From NCBI GenBank assembly GCA_017311315.1, contig CM029644.1, positions 30,089,606 to 30,153,605 on the forward strand: a stretch of 64,000 bases of DNA, read 5' to 3'. Each line of letters opens with the position of its first letter. Within the stretch, counting starts at the first letter, position 1. Shown one piece after another: positions 11,360 to 23,941 of the stretch. The stretch comes from Dendrocalamus latiflorus. Lineage: Eukaryota; Streptophyta; Magnoliopsida; Poales; Poaceae. A program made the position numbers and the translations under genes. The notes beneath the pieces were generated by a model. It was given only the letters and a program-made list of their open reading frames with translations. It had not been told where the DNA came from and made no database searches.

Positions 11360-12970
11360 TAGACCGAAGCTGGATGTACATTGAGAACCGTGTGAGTGAA
11401 GAGTACATTAATGGCGTGTCTGCTTTTAGAAGAGTGGCCGAACAGGATATGTTGAAGAAGGGGATGAAATATATACTATCCATGCATTGATTGCGATAAT
11501 CTGAAGATATTTACCAACTCAGCATAGATTGAAACTCACTTGATTCGAAGGGGTTTCAAAAAGGAGTATACATGTTGGACCAGTCACGGTGAAGAGAAGA
11601 TTATACAGGAAGGTAGTTATAACATCGTTGAGAGAGAGAGAGAGAGAGACAATGATATCCCACGAGACAATGATATGCCACTTGTGGACTGTGCTTTCAA
11701 TGAGAATAGGTCGTATGATGACAATTTGGATCAGATGCTACGTGATGCAGAAGGAAACTATATGAGAGAGAGTTTGGTAAATTTGAGGGCTTGTTGGAGG
11801 AATTGGAGAAACCTTTGTTCCCTGGCTGCAAGCCGCAATATACAAGGTTGCCATCTGTTCTTGAACTACTGAAATTGAAGACAAGTAATGGTTGGTCCGA
11901 TAAGAGTTTCACAACGTTGTTTGGTCTCCTAGCAAACATCCTTCCAGAGGGAAAAGTATTGCCGAGAACCACCTATCAAGCTAAGAAGATTATTTATCAA
12001 TTGGGAATGAAAGTAGAAAGAATATATGCATGTCCAAATTATTGTATCCTCTACCGTAAAGAGTACACAAAATTACATGTTTATCCAGTGTGCAAAGCAT
12101 CCCAATACAAGCATAACAATGACTCCGATGACGGCGAGGGCATCGAGGTGAAGCAAGGACCACCTGCTAAGATGTTGTGATATCTGCCTATAATTCTCTG
12201 TTCGAAGCATTTATTTGTGAACCGAAAGGATGCAATTGCTGCATTGGCACTCGGAGGAGGTTAAGAAGGATAGAATAGAAGGATACATTGCTGATTCTGC
12301 CCAATGAAGGAACATCGATAGGATGTTTGTAGACTTCGATGCAAAATCGAGAAATATAAGGTTTGGATTGAGTACAGATGGAATGAATCCTTTCGGTAAC
12401 ATGAGTAGCAGACATAGCACATGGCCCGCGAATGTATGCATGTACAACCTTACTCCTTGGTTGTGTATGAAGCAAAAGTACATTTTGATGTCAATACTTA
12501 TCTAAGGGCTGAAGCAACCTGGGAACGATATTAATGTGTACTTAACACCATTGATGGAAGATCTTATGACACAGTAGAATGAATGGGTATAGGTATGGGA
12601 TGCGAACAAATGAGTGAACTTCACTCTACGCACTATATTGTTCTGCACTATCAATGATTTTTCTACCCTTGGTAACCTGTTAGGGTTGAGTATGAAAGGA
12701 GCCAAAACCTATCCGCACTGCTTAGATTATACCAAAAGTGTGTGGTTGAACAACTCGCACAAAATTGTGTACACGCGTCACCCTAGGTTCCTTCCACGGT
12801 ATCACCAATACCACAAGATGAAGAAATAATTTAACAAAAAAGAGGATAACTCAGCACCAAGGCTTTTTAGCGAGAAAGAGGTCTACAATAGAGTCAAGGA
12901 TATTGATGTTGTGCTTAGAAAGGGACGTAAGTTGAGAACCCGTCAGAAGAATACATGGAAGAAGATGTTG
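11360..12970 (+). pseudogene. CACTA transposase (TNP2/Transposase_21-like), broken
   Basis: Early on a Transpos_assoc-type segment reads RSWMYIENRVSEEYI in part (about 11365-11450). Later segments read LFPGCKPQYTRLPSVLELL (about 11812-11870), LPRTTYQAKKIIYQLGMKVE and YACPNYCILYRKEY (about 11960-12070), FGLSTDGMNPFGNMSS (about 12363-12410), and TINDFSTLGNLLG (about 12648-12690). These are the conserved blocks of TNP2/TNPD-type transposases. The enzyme would bind and cut the element ends. At least several in-frame stops and frame changes occur (for example near 12180, 12240 and 12504), so it is a pseudogene unless some breaks are introns. The same protein region appears on the minus strand in element C. 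Confidence 0.8.
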
Positions 12971-13699
12971 TGCCGGATTCATCATCGCCCCAGCCAGATC
13001 CACCATCACCCCCACCTGGTTCAGCCGCCTCTCCTGCCTATCGCCTTAGCTCCAGCCGATGGTATGGATTTACTTCATCGTCTTTTTTTGTCACACTAGC
13101 AATCCTTGTAGAAATAATTTGAGATAGTATTTTTTCTGTTAAGTAGAATATATTTTTGTTAGATCTATCTAGACAGTGTTTTTAAGTAGAACATATTTTT
13201 GTTAGAAATACATGCCAAGAGATGAGAAAGCTAGTGAATGAATTTAGAGATAAATTGTTGGAGCTATTATTTCTTTTGTCTTATAGCAAAAATATATGTC
13301 GCGGAATGTTCTTACATGTCCCCTCGTCTGAATCATAGTAGTTGTAGCTAGGGAATAGCTAGCGATAAAACAGGTTGGGAATGAATTTAGAGATAAACTA
13401 CTGGAGCTATTGTTTCTAAGTGAGTTGGAGGATCATTTTATTGCTACAAGATCTATTTAGAATGACATGTTAATGTGTTCCAAAGAAACCGTGTAGCAAT
13501 AACATATGGCAAAGATACCTTGTAGCAATAATATATGCCAAAGAGACCTTCGAAGGGTATGAAACAAATCACACGCTCTAGTGTCCTCTGTGATTTACTT
13601 TGTTATTTCCACAAGATCTATTTGAAATGGCAAATCACACATTTCAGTGTGTCAGGTTCTACAAAGTAAGTTATAGATATTGTTTCTTTCTTCTCGTCA

Positions 13700-14420
13700 T
13701 GCTATATGTTTGGCAACCGAAGAAAGCACCTGCAGCATTTTAGACTATCTGCGGCATAATCGGAAGGCAATAGGTCCCCATCACCATAGCAAATTGGAAA
13801 GGTTTGACAGAAGATGAGAGAAATGTGCTGTGGATGGAAATTTCAAACTCGTTTGAGATTCCAGCAGAAGTCCAAGAACGTGTGCAATATCATGCACTCC
13901 TCGCACTGGAAAGAATGGAAGACCTTCAAGAGCATGCTTGTCACACAGTACATGACCAAGGATCACACGCCCTTCACGAGGTATCCTTCTGTGTTACCGG
14001 AAACATGGGAGGCCTTTGTGCGGATGAATACGACGACCGAATTTCAACAGGAAAATGCAGCACACAAGACAATCCAGGCACGAAACACTCACCCCCATAG
14101 ACTTGGCACCACTGGGTATGTGGGTAAAATCCTGCAATGGAGGATGGAGGTTGCAATCTAATCGGAGGCCTCCCACCATTTGTCGAGATCACAAATGAGC
14201 ACGCCTGATACTAGTTAAGAGCGAGATCATCAACCACATCTTCAGGCGTTGAATCTTTCAAAAACCCCATAGACGAGGAAGTGTCCCAAAGCCTGATAAG
14301 ATATGTTAAACTACCTAGATGTTAATAGGTTCATAACTTTATAAAGTCTAAAATAACATGATTGCCTCTTATAGCAAACATTGACTACCGAATCTTTCGA
14401 ATGCTCTTTCTAAGTAGTCA
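13700..14420 (+). pseudogene. CACTA second ORF (plant transposase-like), broken
   Basis: This region is homologous to 41040-41745 in element D. It encodes fragments typical of the second gene of grass CACTA elements, for example AIGPHHHSKLERFD near 13765 and LGTTGYVGKILQW near 14103. Stops interrupt every frame. Comparison with element D shows many substitutions. The original product would be the TNPA-like DNA-binding partner; the exact family is inferred. Confidence 0.55.
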
Positions 14421-14899
14421 GGGAGAGGGATATACTGTCCACCGCCATAGGAAACAAGGAACACTCAGGTCACTCGTGAGGTCTAGGGATTTATGTATCT
14501 TGGAGGCATGGATTCCAAAATGATTTCGATGTGTATAGGAATGGGAAGAGATTCAGGTTCTAAAGCGAGAAAAGTATGAAATGAGACTTTGATGCAAAAC
14601 ATGAGGACATAACTGCTCACTTTGAGGAGAGATAGATGCATTGAGGAAAGAATTAAGAGAAGTCCGCAACTAGTCGCAAGCCATCCCCATTATTACAGAA
14701 CCCAGTCCCCCCAACGTCGGAGTACCCAGTCCACACATTTGTCCAGTGGCCCAAGAGGGACATCACTCTGGATCCTTCCATGCCGCGATCTCCACACGAC
14801 CATGCATGACTATCAAACAGAACGCTTTATGACTCCACCTTAAGCTCCGCTTTGTAAGGCCAGCGCATCAGCTCCTGTGAAGGCGACGCTGAAAATGTA

Positions 14900-16020
14900 T
14901 CGCAAGCGAGGCACCAAGACTGAATTGAAGAAGATTAAGATGCCTCCGAGGGAATGAAAGTTCATGCTTAGAGTGTCGTTGGTCTCCAAGTCACAATTAT
15001 CCAACCTTGGACTGGTTTGCGGAACTTTGCATACCTTATACATGCAGAGGTCCAACATGAAGCCAAACTAGCACAGTGGATTCACCATGAGATACACGGA
15101 GGTGTATTTCCTTCACGACTCGGGCTACTTTGCCGTGACCTTTGAAGACTTATCTTACAATTGAACCTCAACGAACCCGACGCCTCACTTCTACGATGTT
15201 GGATACTGTAAGTGTACTGTACAATTAAGTTCTATATTCACATAACACCGATAAATATCATAACACATTGCTTATGTATATATCCATGATCCAATAAGTC
15301 CGACGACGACGAGAACTGGTGGGTTTCCTCGATCCACACTTGGTCTCTGAGCAATCCATTAATGATAATAGATCCTTCATCCAAGATTACATAACGAGGG
15401 TATTACTTGCTCACAGTGACAAGATCTACATCACGGTACCCTTCAACTAGGGGTAAGTGCTTTACTAGTTGCTAAATAAGTTTCATTTGTACTTTATACA
15501 GAACATAAACTTAGGATTAATCACTATGGCGACATACATGACTAGGGGTCATTGGATTCTGATTGTGATTGTATCAAAGTGGAGTAAGACAATATACCTT
15601 GATTCTCTACTTAGGAGCAACCATGACTTCACCCGTGTGCAACAAACAATTAACAGGTAAACTCATTTTCACCATACATATCTCTATTGTAGTCTTCCCT
15701 TCATTTGCAATGGTCGATGCTAACTTTTTGGAATTACGTAGGTCGTTCAACGTTTACGTTGCCCAGGAAGGAAGACACAAGGAATCCAGCGCCACAATAC
15801 GACACAGGATGCGATTTCTGATACCTGCTACAACACAATAATCCTATATCACACTTCGTTATAATGCCTCTATAACTGATAATACCTATGTGTGTAATTC
15901 TATTTTTGCAGTGCCACCAGTAGCTACAGGGCAACATATGTAGCTTCTATGTTTGCCGCCATATGGAGGAAATCATGGACGCTAAGATGAATGATCTAGA
16001 GATTTGTCAACCTGTCAATA
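14900..16020 (+). pseudogene. Ulp1-like (C48) protease domain in CACTA A
   Basis: Conserved blocks appear in separate exons. GHWILIVIVSKWSKTIYLDSL lies at about 15547-15609, with His at 15550-15552 and Asp at 15601-15603. HKESSATIRHR lies near 15777-15810. NICSFYVCRH is at about 15933-15962, with the candidate catalytic Cys at 15939-15941. The His-Asp-Cys order matches SUMO-protease-type C48 peptidases, which grass CACTA and MULE elements often carry. Acceptor-like TTGCAG precedes the Cys block. The upstream portion has stops. Function in the transposon is not known. Confidence 0.65.
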
Positions 16021-16130
16021 ATTATTTTGTGATAACCACATATTATCATAGACACATAAATTCAGACGGTTTAGAAACCGTCTATGATAACAGTTTTATG
16101 CCATCTGTGATGATCCTTTCTGTAGTAGTG

Positions 16131-16967
16131 TATAGATCGCATCTAAAGAATGTGACAAATTTGAAGGCCCTTATTAGTCAGAGCAAAGAAAATTGCTGTT
16201 CCCTGTACAATATTTCTCGCATTGATTTTATTCCCATACCTAGCGTAAAGCTACAGCCTACAAGAACTGTAACATTGCAAGATAACCAATAGTGCTAAAA
16301 ATTTGCATTCCATGGTAGCTAGCCAGCTGCTTTTCGAGGAAAATGTAATAGGTGATTTGGTGCAAGCATATATTGATGCGATGTGTAGCTATAGTTTTTT
16401 TTCCTCGCTTTCATCATATATACTTCACATGATCGCATCTACCATCGAAAAGTACTACTAGCTAGAGTTACAAACAGCTGCTAACGTGGTTGGTATAGCA
16501 CCGCATCTACTCCCTTTTCTCGTATGGCCGACGGGCTGCAGTTTCTCCGGACGCATACTACACTTTTCCTTTCTCCAGATAGTCGTATTCGATCGAAGCA
16601 CCGCCAATTTAATTATAGAGTATCTACTGTGCAATCTTTTTCACCAGCTTTTGAAACTTGCAAAAGTGTACACGGTTTAATTTCGTGTCCACTTGCAAAT
16701 CAATCCCATATTTGACACCTTGATCGATCGAAAGAAATTTAGCTTCTCGCAGAAAGTCTCCTACAATGTTGGACATACGGAGAGGGGGCTTCTCGCAGTA
16801 AGAGAAGTATATGCTTACTCAAAATTTAAGCATCTTATACCAATTTGGGAATAATTAAACCATGGCCCATAAACCATTGTGCATGCGTGTATGCATGGCC
16901 GCAAATCATGATCAGGCAGATAACCCTAATCACAGGAGAGACGGTCACCATCGGGCAGAAAGGGGAT
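16131..16967. other. Intergenic, nothing recognised
   Basis: No coding pattern. Only short ORFs without family signature are present. The stretch lies between CACTA A and the next MITE. Confidence 0.4.
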
Positions 16968-16970
16968 TTA

Positions 16971-17840
16971 GGCCTTGTTTGGATTCTCAGGTCTAAAGTT
17001 TAGTTGGCTAAAGTTCAGGACTAAACTTTAGACAACTAAACTTTAGCCACTAAACTTTAGACCATAGGACTGTTTGGATCATGGACTAAAGTTTAGTTTT
17101 GGTTCAATAAACGGACTTTTATACCCCTAGGATATTTGAGCTCAGATCAGATCAACACCGCATGAATTCTCACGAACCATACCGACACCGTAGTATACTT
17201 TTAAACTTGTGAGCTCTGACATGTCTCATTTCCGGCTGCAAATATTACATAAATTGCAACCAGTCATTTCTCAACATACATTGGCAAAATAATTATGTAC
17301 TGCAGCTTCACACCGTGGCTCTACGACTATCGTCCGTGCTAATTTATTGCTTTTGAGTGCTCCGATATACTTACAAACTTACAAATTGACGAACATAAAC
17401 TGAAAACGATCGCCAACTTTAGTGCAACACCATTTATTCTACTATAGCAAGATTTTCAATTTATGATCTTCTCTACACACGTATGTAAATTCAGGTTTAT
17501 ATTCGTTCTGCGTTACGACTAACAGATTTTATAATGTACGAGCACGAAAAAATGATTACGTGGCACGAGTCCCAAAATTACAGTCCTATGTATCGATCCG
17601 GTACAGACTAACTACTGACTAGATATTTCACGGGCGAACGAGGGCAAAAATGTCTTTTGCGTGCGGGAGCCAGGAGAAACTAAAACTTTAGACCACTTTA
17701 GCTCATTTTTGTGATCTAATGGTCTAAAGTTGTTTTTAGGGGTTAGCTAAAGTTTAGATCTAACTTTAGATCATCTGTTTGGAGACTTTAGATCTAAACT
17801 TTAGTCACTAAACTTTAGATGAAGGGATCCAAACAGGGCC
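16971..17840. mobile_element. Tourist-like element, TSD TTA
   Basis: The ends are inverted: GGCCTTGTTTGGATTC on the left and GGATCCAAACAGGGCC on the right. Both are flanked by TTA (16968-16970 and 17841-17843), as in PIF/Harbinger-derived elements. Long subterminal inverted repeats rich in CTAAACTTTAG span about 16995-17100 and 17685-17820. The central part (17110-17640) is unrelated AT-rich sequence without coding potential. Confidence 0.85.
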
Positions 17841-20447
17841 TTAATTAGAGGGTGACAGAAAGAACCGAAAACCAATTCGCCAGTCGATCTAGCTAGTACA
17901 AAAAAGAAAAAGTAGAGGGTAGCACACTCGCTAGATTAGGGGAAAAAATGTATTGATCTTAAATACAAGAATTCAAATAATGGTGACAAAAGTGGCTTGC
18001 CATATTTATCATTGTGAATATATAAACAAGTTCACAAAGGTGCCAAAGTGTTGTACTATATTTTATGCAAACGTATCGACATAGCAGGCATTGATGTGGT
18101 GGAACCAAATCTATCTCACTTAGTTTACAGTATTTTAATCAACCAACCGTGTATAACAAAAAGGCACAAATTTTGGACTAAAACATTTGCAATCTAGTGA
18201 CAGAATAAGCAACACTCGCTCGTGACACGTCACTTAGTGCCGTCCTAGAGAAATTTATGCCTAAAACTGCCAAGTTTTTGTCCTTTTTCATGCATGTATG
18301 CAAGCGTATCCAACTAAAAAGATATAGTTAGCAAGACATCAAAATGTATGTGCTGGATCAACCAAATCAATCCATTTATTTACTTCGCCTACCGACACAA
18401 AAAAAGATCACATATCTTGGATTGCAACAGACAAACACTACTACACTGGTGATACTACAGATTAGTCCCTTGGTGGCGTCGTAGAGTACTAAAACAGCTC
18501 TAGAAAACTGCACAAAGCATTGTCCTATTCCATGCATTGATGCACGCAAACAGCTCCAAAGACTTAAAGATATCAATGTACCGAACAAAATCAACAGCTC
18601 GATCCGAGTTTACGAATCAACTTCGACCTGACTTCGGCATTGCAAGAGACAAGGCGCAAATTAAAAAGAAAAAGGCACGACGAGAGGACACACAAAACCA
18701 AGTTGTCAACAAAACAATCGCGTCTTTCCATATCACCCAATCATAAAATCTAGTCACCTCCCATTAGTTTTTTTTCGTGTACTTGGCAGCTGCATGCCTG
18801 TCTCTACTTCCTTCTGGCACACTCCAACCAACTAGCTAGCTACAAGCAAATGAAAAGGGATTGAAAAGATCGGAAGCCCCATTCGTGCACTTGCGATATC
18901 TAATCACTAAATCAGGCTTGTTAATGCGACTGTAACAACCACCAGATTAGTATAAGAAACAACTTTGAGAGTGTACTTTGTGAGAGGTACGGCGCCGACG
19001 TGGCAAATTGTTGCCAAGAGACAGTGCATTAACAAATTAAGGAGATGGTTAGGCCTAACCCCTCTTGTTTTTTTGGCGCTTACCAAAAGGACTGGCATTA
19101 AGGAGAGGAAGCTTCCATCTTAATAAAATCACGTCACACTTGCCAACCTACTCTCAGCAATTGCAAAGCAATTGAGGTCGGTTGGTCGATGCAATATGGT
19201 AACTAGTGGGGACATGGTTTAATGGCCAACACGTATGACTGACTTAGGGTATGTCATCTATAGACGATACTAGAGACAATTTCTATAATGAGTTATCTTT
19301 TTACATGTCTTTATAAACAACTCCTCCATATACAATGTCTTTGTTCTTATATTACAGTTGACTAATGCATAAGAGACGACTCAATTCTCGGTGCTCCCCC
19401 TCTCTACTCCATATCATCTCGTGTCATATATAACAAAACTTACAGACAGCTAACGTCACAATATTGTACATGATCACTCCGACAATATATGCTATTGGTT
19501 GTTCTCTTTGTCTTTGTCTCCTCAGATCCCGTTGAGAAATGGGCTGCGCTGAATCGGTTGGCGCACGCACTTAATTAACTATTAAAATCAGCATAATTCT
19601 ATGTTGTCCAGTGTTGTCACCAGTGCTGCTTCTCTTTTCAACACCGAAACTGTCAAAAAAGCCTTCATTTTCGGATTTTGCATAGTTTGTTTTGGCAAGA
19701 ATTGTGCTTATTAGTTACATGTCGAAAAAGGTGTTGCTAGTTAGTATACCTAGTTTCGCTGAGAAAGTATACAAACAAATTTACCAAACGACTAGAGATA
19801 TGGAGTAATTTACAAAGGGTGTCTATTTATGAGGTGGCTTATAGTGTCCTACATACAAATTACGTTTCTGAACCATTAATCGGATCAAAACAGAACCAGG
19901 CACATGCACGTTTCAAAGCTAATCCAAAGGCAAGAGTCTCGACCTAGGAGTGTGGGGGGGGGGGGGGGGCAAGTTACAAAATAGCAAAACCGATTTCTAT
20001 AATCTTACTTAAAGCAAGCATCACTCAGTTCCAAGTAATATTAACGAAGCTTTTTTAGTGGAGCGATCACTATCAATCCATTTTATACTGAGCCCACGCA
20101 CTCAAAACTAGTACTGCAGCCGTAGCAGATCATTTGCGGCTCCCTCTCTTTTTTTCTCTCTCCATCTGTCTGTCTCTTTCCTTCTCTCTCTTTCTTTCCC
20201 CCCCTTAAATGCGACCGTTAAAGTCCGTTGAGATCGCTCAAGCGGCAGGGAGCAGGACAGGGGGGCCCCCACTAGTCTGTGGGCAACAATACTGGGGCTG
20301 GTTTTCCACCTGGGCCCCACGCGGATCCAGCCGGCCCTCCCCATGGCGCGCTGCACCTGCCGTCCCGTGGGCCCGGCGTCAGGCAGGTATAGGCATGTCC
20401 ATCACGACAACCTGTTCCTTCAGACAGCTTTTTAAGTTTGAAATTAT
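17841..20447. other. Intergenic, nothing recognised
   Basis: No gene or recognised transposon end in this 2.6-kb stretch. A G run of about 12 lies near 19958. A pyrimidine-rich tract (TTTTTCTCTCTCC..., about 20148-20205) precedes a GC-rich patch with GGGCCCCAC motifs (about 20260-20380). Such motifs occur in grass promoters, but no gene follows. Confidence 0.4.
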
Positions 20448-20721
20448 GGCTCTGCTCAAAACGATTTAGATTTCTGACTTTGATTTATTTTTCACTATCC
20501 AATAATTTTGTATTTTTTTGGTATTTTGATTTTTAAGCTTTTTTGTCGGTTCTTTTTTCCGTATTCATTTGTACTATCTGTGATGGGCTAATATGTTTTT
20601 TATTTTAAATTTTTTAAAATTTAATTACACCAAATAAACCACTATCAGTTACAGTGCAATTTCAGTCAGCTACAATGCTTTTCAGCCATAAGCCACTAAA
20701 AAAACCCTTTTGAGCACCCCC
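20448..20721. mobile_element. MITE family M1, copy 1, TSD TAT
   Basis: The termini are inverted (GGCTCTGCTCAAAA and TTTTGAGCACCCCC) and flanked by TAT. The interior contains a recognisable string, including ATTAC-CAAATAAACCAC and ACAGTGCAATTTCAG, shared with copies at 38549-38826 and 58374-58526. It is non-coding. Confidence 0.65.
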
Positions 20722-21352
20722 TATATACATGGTTCATTTCAGCGTCTTTATTATCTATCGTTTTTCGAAAATATAGATAAAACTATTAGCTATATTTAAA
20801 AACCATCATCTATCTCTATCTTTGAACACAGATAAAAACGATCCAAAAAACCATCGGCCACACCGCGGGAGAACACACAGCGCTCAGTTCTACTCAGCCA
20901 CTGCTGGCAGCGCCTTTTCGCCCACCGACCGGCCGCGTGGCCCACCACCGCCGCCCACGGAGCGTTTCGCGGGCAGGCATGGATGGGCGCCTGTACTTCG
21001 GGCGCGCATGTGTGCACGCACGTTTTTACGTGTTGGCTCGCCCTGGGCGCGCGCGGCGTCGGCGTCCGTGCGTTTTTGGCTCGTTTCGCGGGGATTTTTT
21101 TTGACCTGACCGTGCCCCGCGCGCCGACACCGGCATGGCGAGAGCGCTCCGTGCGCTGCACACATACGAACGCCTGCGCGCGCGGCAGCCGCGGATGCGT
21201 GCCTGCACGCTCCGAACGACCTGACCTATTAATTGTGCCACCTGCATTGCCAATTCAAGGGTTGTGTCTCCACAGTATGTACTGTGCCGGTTGGCAGCAC
21301 CCATCACTCCATCGGCGCCTGAGACACAAAGGTCATCGATCTGCGACATCTC
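20722..21352. other. CpG-rich island, no gene recognised
   Basis: From about 20870 to 21230 the sequence becomes very GC- and CpG-rich, with alternating CGCG and GCGC runs. Long ORFs occur on both strands because stops are rare, and none has a recognisable domain. It ends at the CACTA B terminus. Possible readings are an orphan promoter or a captured gene fragment. Confidence 0.35.
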
Positions 21353-23121
21353 CACTACTACAAAAAGGGTCATCACAAACGGTTCAAAACTATCGTCATA
21401 GATGGTTTTTTGAACCGTCTGAATTTATGTGTCAGTGATAACCAGAGGTTATCACAGACGATTTGTGAGCCGTCTGTGATAAATACATCACAAACGGTTT
21501 ATAACTAGAACCGTCTGTGAAGTACACTATCATAGACGGTTCTAACTACCAACCGTCTGTGATATTCACACATCACAGACGGCTCGAACCACAGACCGTC
21601 TGTGATGTGTGAGCATCACAGACGGTTGGTATATAGAACCGTCTGTGATACTTCCCCATCACAGATGGTTTGTGGTTCGAGTCATTTGTGATAATTCTTC
21701 ACAGACGGTTTATACTACAAAACCGTCTGTGATAGTTTATTCTATACCTAAATTTTTCTATTTTTCGGTTAGCCTTAGGAAATGTTAACTATATCATTTG
21801 AAAACAAATAAATACAGCAACAAACACAGTAAAACATTCTATTTTCATTCAGATTAGAATCCACCATTATAACATCATAAAATATCGAGTATGTTACCCA
21901 TAGCACTGCATACACAAGAGGACACTTACAATTTTATAATAATAAACTTCACGGCTACAAATTCAGAAAAATACTTACACTACAAGAAACTTCAGGCTAA
22001 TGCAAACTAGACTTACACATCCATCATTAAACTACAATCTAAAACAAGTGGTGCGGAAAATTTTTCAAGTAGCAGAAACAAAAAAGCAATGAACACCATT
22101 TTCAGCTTCTATAACAAAATCAACAGTTTCTATGCTGATGACTTAGAATAGTGCAGATTTATTATTGCCTTCTTCCTTACCATCTTGCCTTTTTGCCGAA
22201 CCCCTTCCCACCCTTGCCGTGCACAAACGAGTTGGAGTGTACTGGTGGTATTGGTTCTTCGTTAATAAGGGGCGAGTGGTGGGGAGGAGAATGGTGCCTG
22301 CCATTCGATGTGGAGAGAATGGACGGGTGAGATTGAAATTCTGGGGGATATGCCGTGGATCAATGACATGGCGGGACATCACAGACGGTTCATAACAAAA
22401 ACCGTCTATGATAACAGGAGATATCACAAAGATAATATATTGGTACAATATAAATAGCTAGTCTCAAAGGATAAAATAGCAAAATTTCATATGTCTTATA
22501 TATACTCATTTGAAAGGTTTTGACGAGATCTACAACTTTACAGTTGACGTGAAACCCAAATTCCGAAGGGAAGATAATTTTTTTTGGCAAAAATAGAAAC
22601 TGAAAACTTAAAATGCGAATTTGGGGCTAAAGATGGCCAATTTTGAGGGTCTTAGAGGGCAACTGGCACAAGCGGGTCATTTGTTTTAATCGGGCTCGTC
22701 GTTAGCTTTACAACGAGTACAAGAACGTCGAAAACGAACACCGTATACAAAAAATTATGTTCGTTTTACTAAAGATGTCTCAAAACTGAATTCTACTTGG
22801 ACTCAGACGGAAGATTATGAAATTTTAGGGTATTACGAGGCGGATAACATATCATAGACGGTTTTTAATACAAATCATATGTGATAATTTCATTATCATA
22901 GACGGGTTTTAATACAAATCATCTGTGAAGTCTCACAGATGGTTTAAATAAAAAATCGTCTGTGATGTCTTGTATTATCACAAATGGTTTATATAAATAA
23001 CCATCTGTGAAAATAACACAGACGGTTATTTGTATAAACCGTCTGTGATACTTACAACACAGACGGTTCATAGGAACCATATATGATACAAGCATACAGT
23101 TTAACCTCTTTTATAGTAGTG
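21353..23121. mobile_element. CACTA element B, non-autonomous, TSD CTC
   Basis: It starts CACTACTACAAAAAGGG and ends CCTCTTTTATAGTAGTG. The 3-bp duplication CTC is perfect (21350-21352 and 23122-23124). About 370 bp at the left and 280 bp at the right are packed with TCACAGACGGTT / AACCGTCTGTGA hairpin units. The 1.1-kb centre has no transposase. It shares a stretch (about 22470-22850) with the CACTA remnant at 58200-58360 in reverse orientation, so it derives from the same family. Confidence 0.9.
21364..21735. repeat. Hairpin array, CACTA B left end
   Basis: About nine tandem units each pair a CACAGACGGTT half with an AACCGTCTGTG half around a spacer of 8-12 bp. Each unit can fold into a short hairpin. 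The same motif is used at the ends of elements A, C, D and E and is probably the transposase binding site. Confidence 0.85.
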
Positions 23122-23124
23122 CTC

Positions 23125-23941
23125 CCCTAAGATTCTGATCTCACCTATTTATTCTCTCCGTATCGATTTTATGTAGTTGTGGCTTATTTCAGGCTAGGGT
23201 TCACATGAAAATTTTCTGACGAGCAGTAGGTCAAGATTTTAGAACTTATTATGGTCTAAGATTCGGGTTACACTTGTATACCGCGTGGAATGTATTCCCT
23301 TGGACTCATGTTGAGACAAGGGAATATTCCCATGATGCTCTCGAGTGCCTCAAGCCAATCAAGCTGCAACTTGCAAAGGCATTTATGAGGGTCTGTCTTT
23401 CTGAACTGCTCCGGTGGCTTTTAGATTTAGCTGATAAATAGTGATAGTTGATAGAGAAATTATGAGAAAGAGTACGAACTATGAGAAATTTACGTACAGT
23501 TTTGGCTAATATAGATGAAGTCGCTATGATATCTGCTATAATTAATTTATAAAATTTATCTTAAAAAGATACGTATTTAAAAATTAATTATTATAGAAAA
23601 ATATTTACTGTAGAAAAAAAAATAGAGCAGAAGAAAAGAGGCCAGCACATGACATTTTCGGGACCCTAAACTGTGGGGGCCTAATTAGCTTGTCCAACAT
23701 GCATACATGTGGATCCTGGTTTGTCACCTCAGTTAACGTACAATAGAAAGGTTCATGCCCTTCAAATAAACAAACTACGTACTCCTGTTCATTAGCGCGA
23801 AGAACTACGTACACTAACTGCGACAAGTGTTCTAGTCATGCACAGCTTATTAAAAAAACAGAGAAGAATATTGGAAAAGAGGTGAGCTTCTTCCTCAAGA
23901 AACTTCATTGGCTTATAGATAAAAAAATCATATTGAACTGC
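23125..23941. other. Intergenic with small hairpin
   Basis: An imperfect inverted repeat at about 23287-23331 (GGAATGTATTCCCTTG ... CAAGGGAATATTCC) forms a short hairpin. No gene was recognised. The stretch ends where gypsy LTR similarity begins. Confidence 0.4.

Larger units (their letters stand above)
10472..16130 (+). mobile_element. CACTA (En/Spm) element A, full length, TSD TAT
   Basis: The left end is a degenerate CACTA terminus (CATTATTACAAAAAGAGGC). The right end is TTTCTGTAGTAGTG at 16117-16130. The flanking 3-bp duplication is TAT (10469-10471 and 16131-16133), the size expected for CACTA elements. Subterminal repeats related to CACAGACGGTT and their complements fill 10500-10890 and 16060-16110. 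The interior contains, in order, TNP2-like transposase exons (about 11360-12970), a second plant-transposase-like region (about 13700-14300) and a Ulp1-like protease region (about 14900-16000). All show stops or frame breaks, so it is probably no longer autonomous. Confidence 0.9.

Noticed and set aside
20796..21438. Overlapping 90-150 aa ORFs
   Set aside because: They lie in a CpG-rich stretch where stops are rare, and none shows a domain or codon pattern.
21364..21735. CRISPR-like regular repeats
   Set aside because: The repeats are inverted pairs at CACTA ends in a plant genome, not direct repeats with unique spacers.
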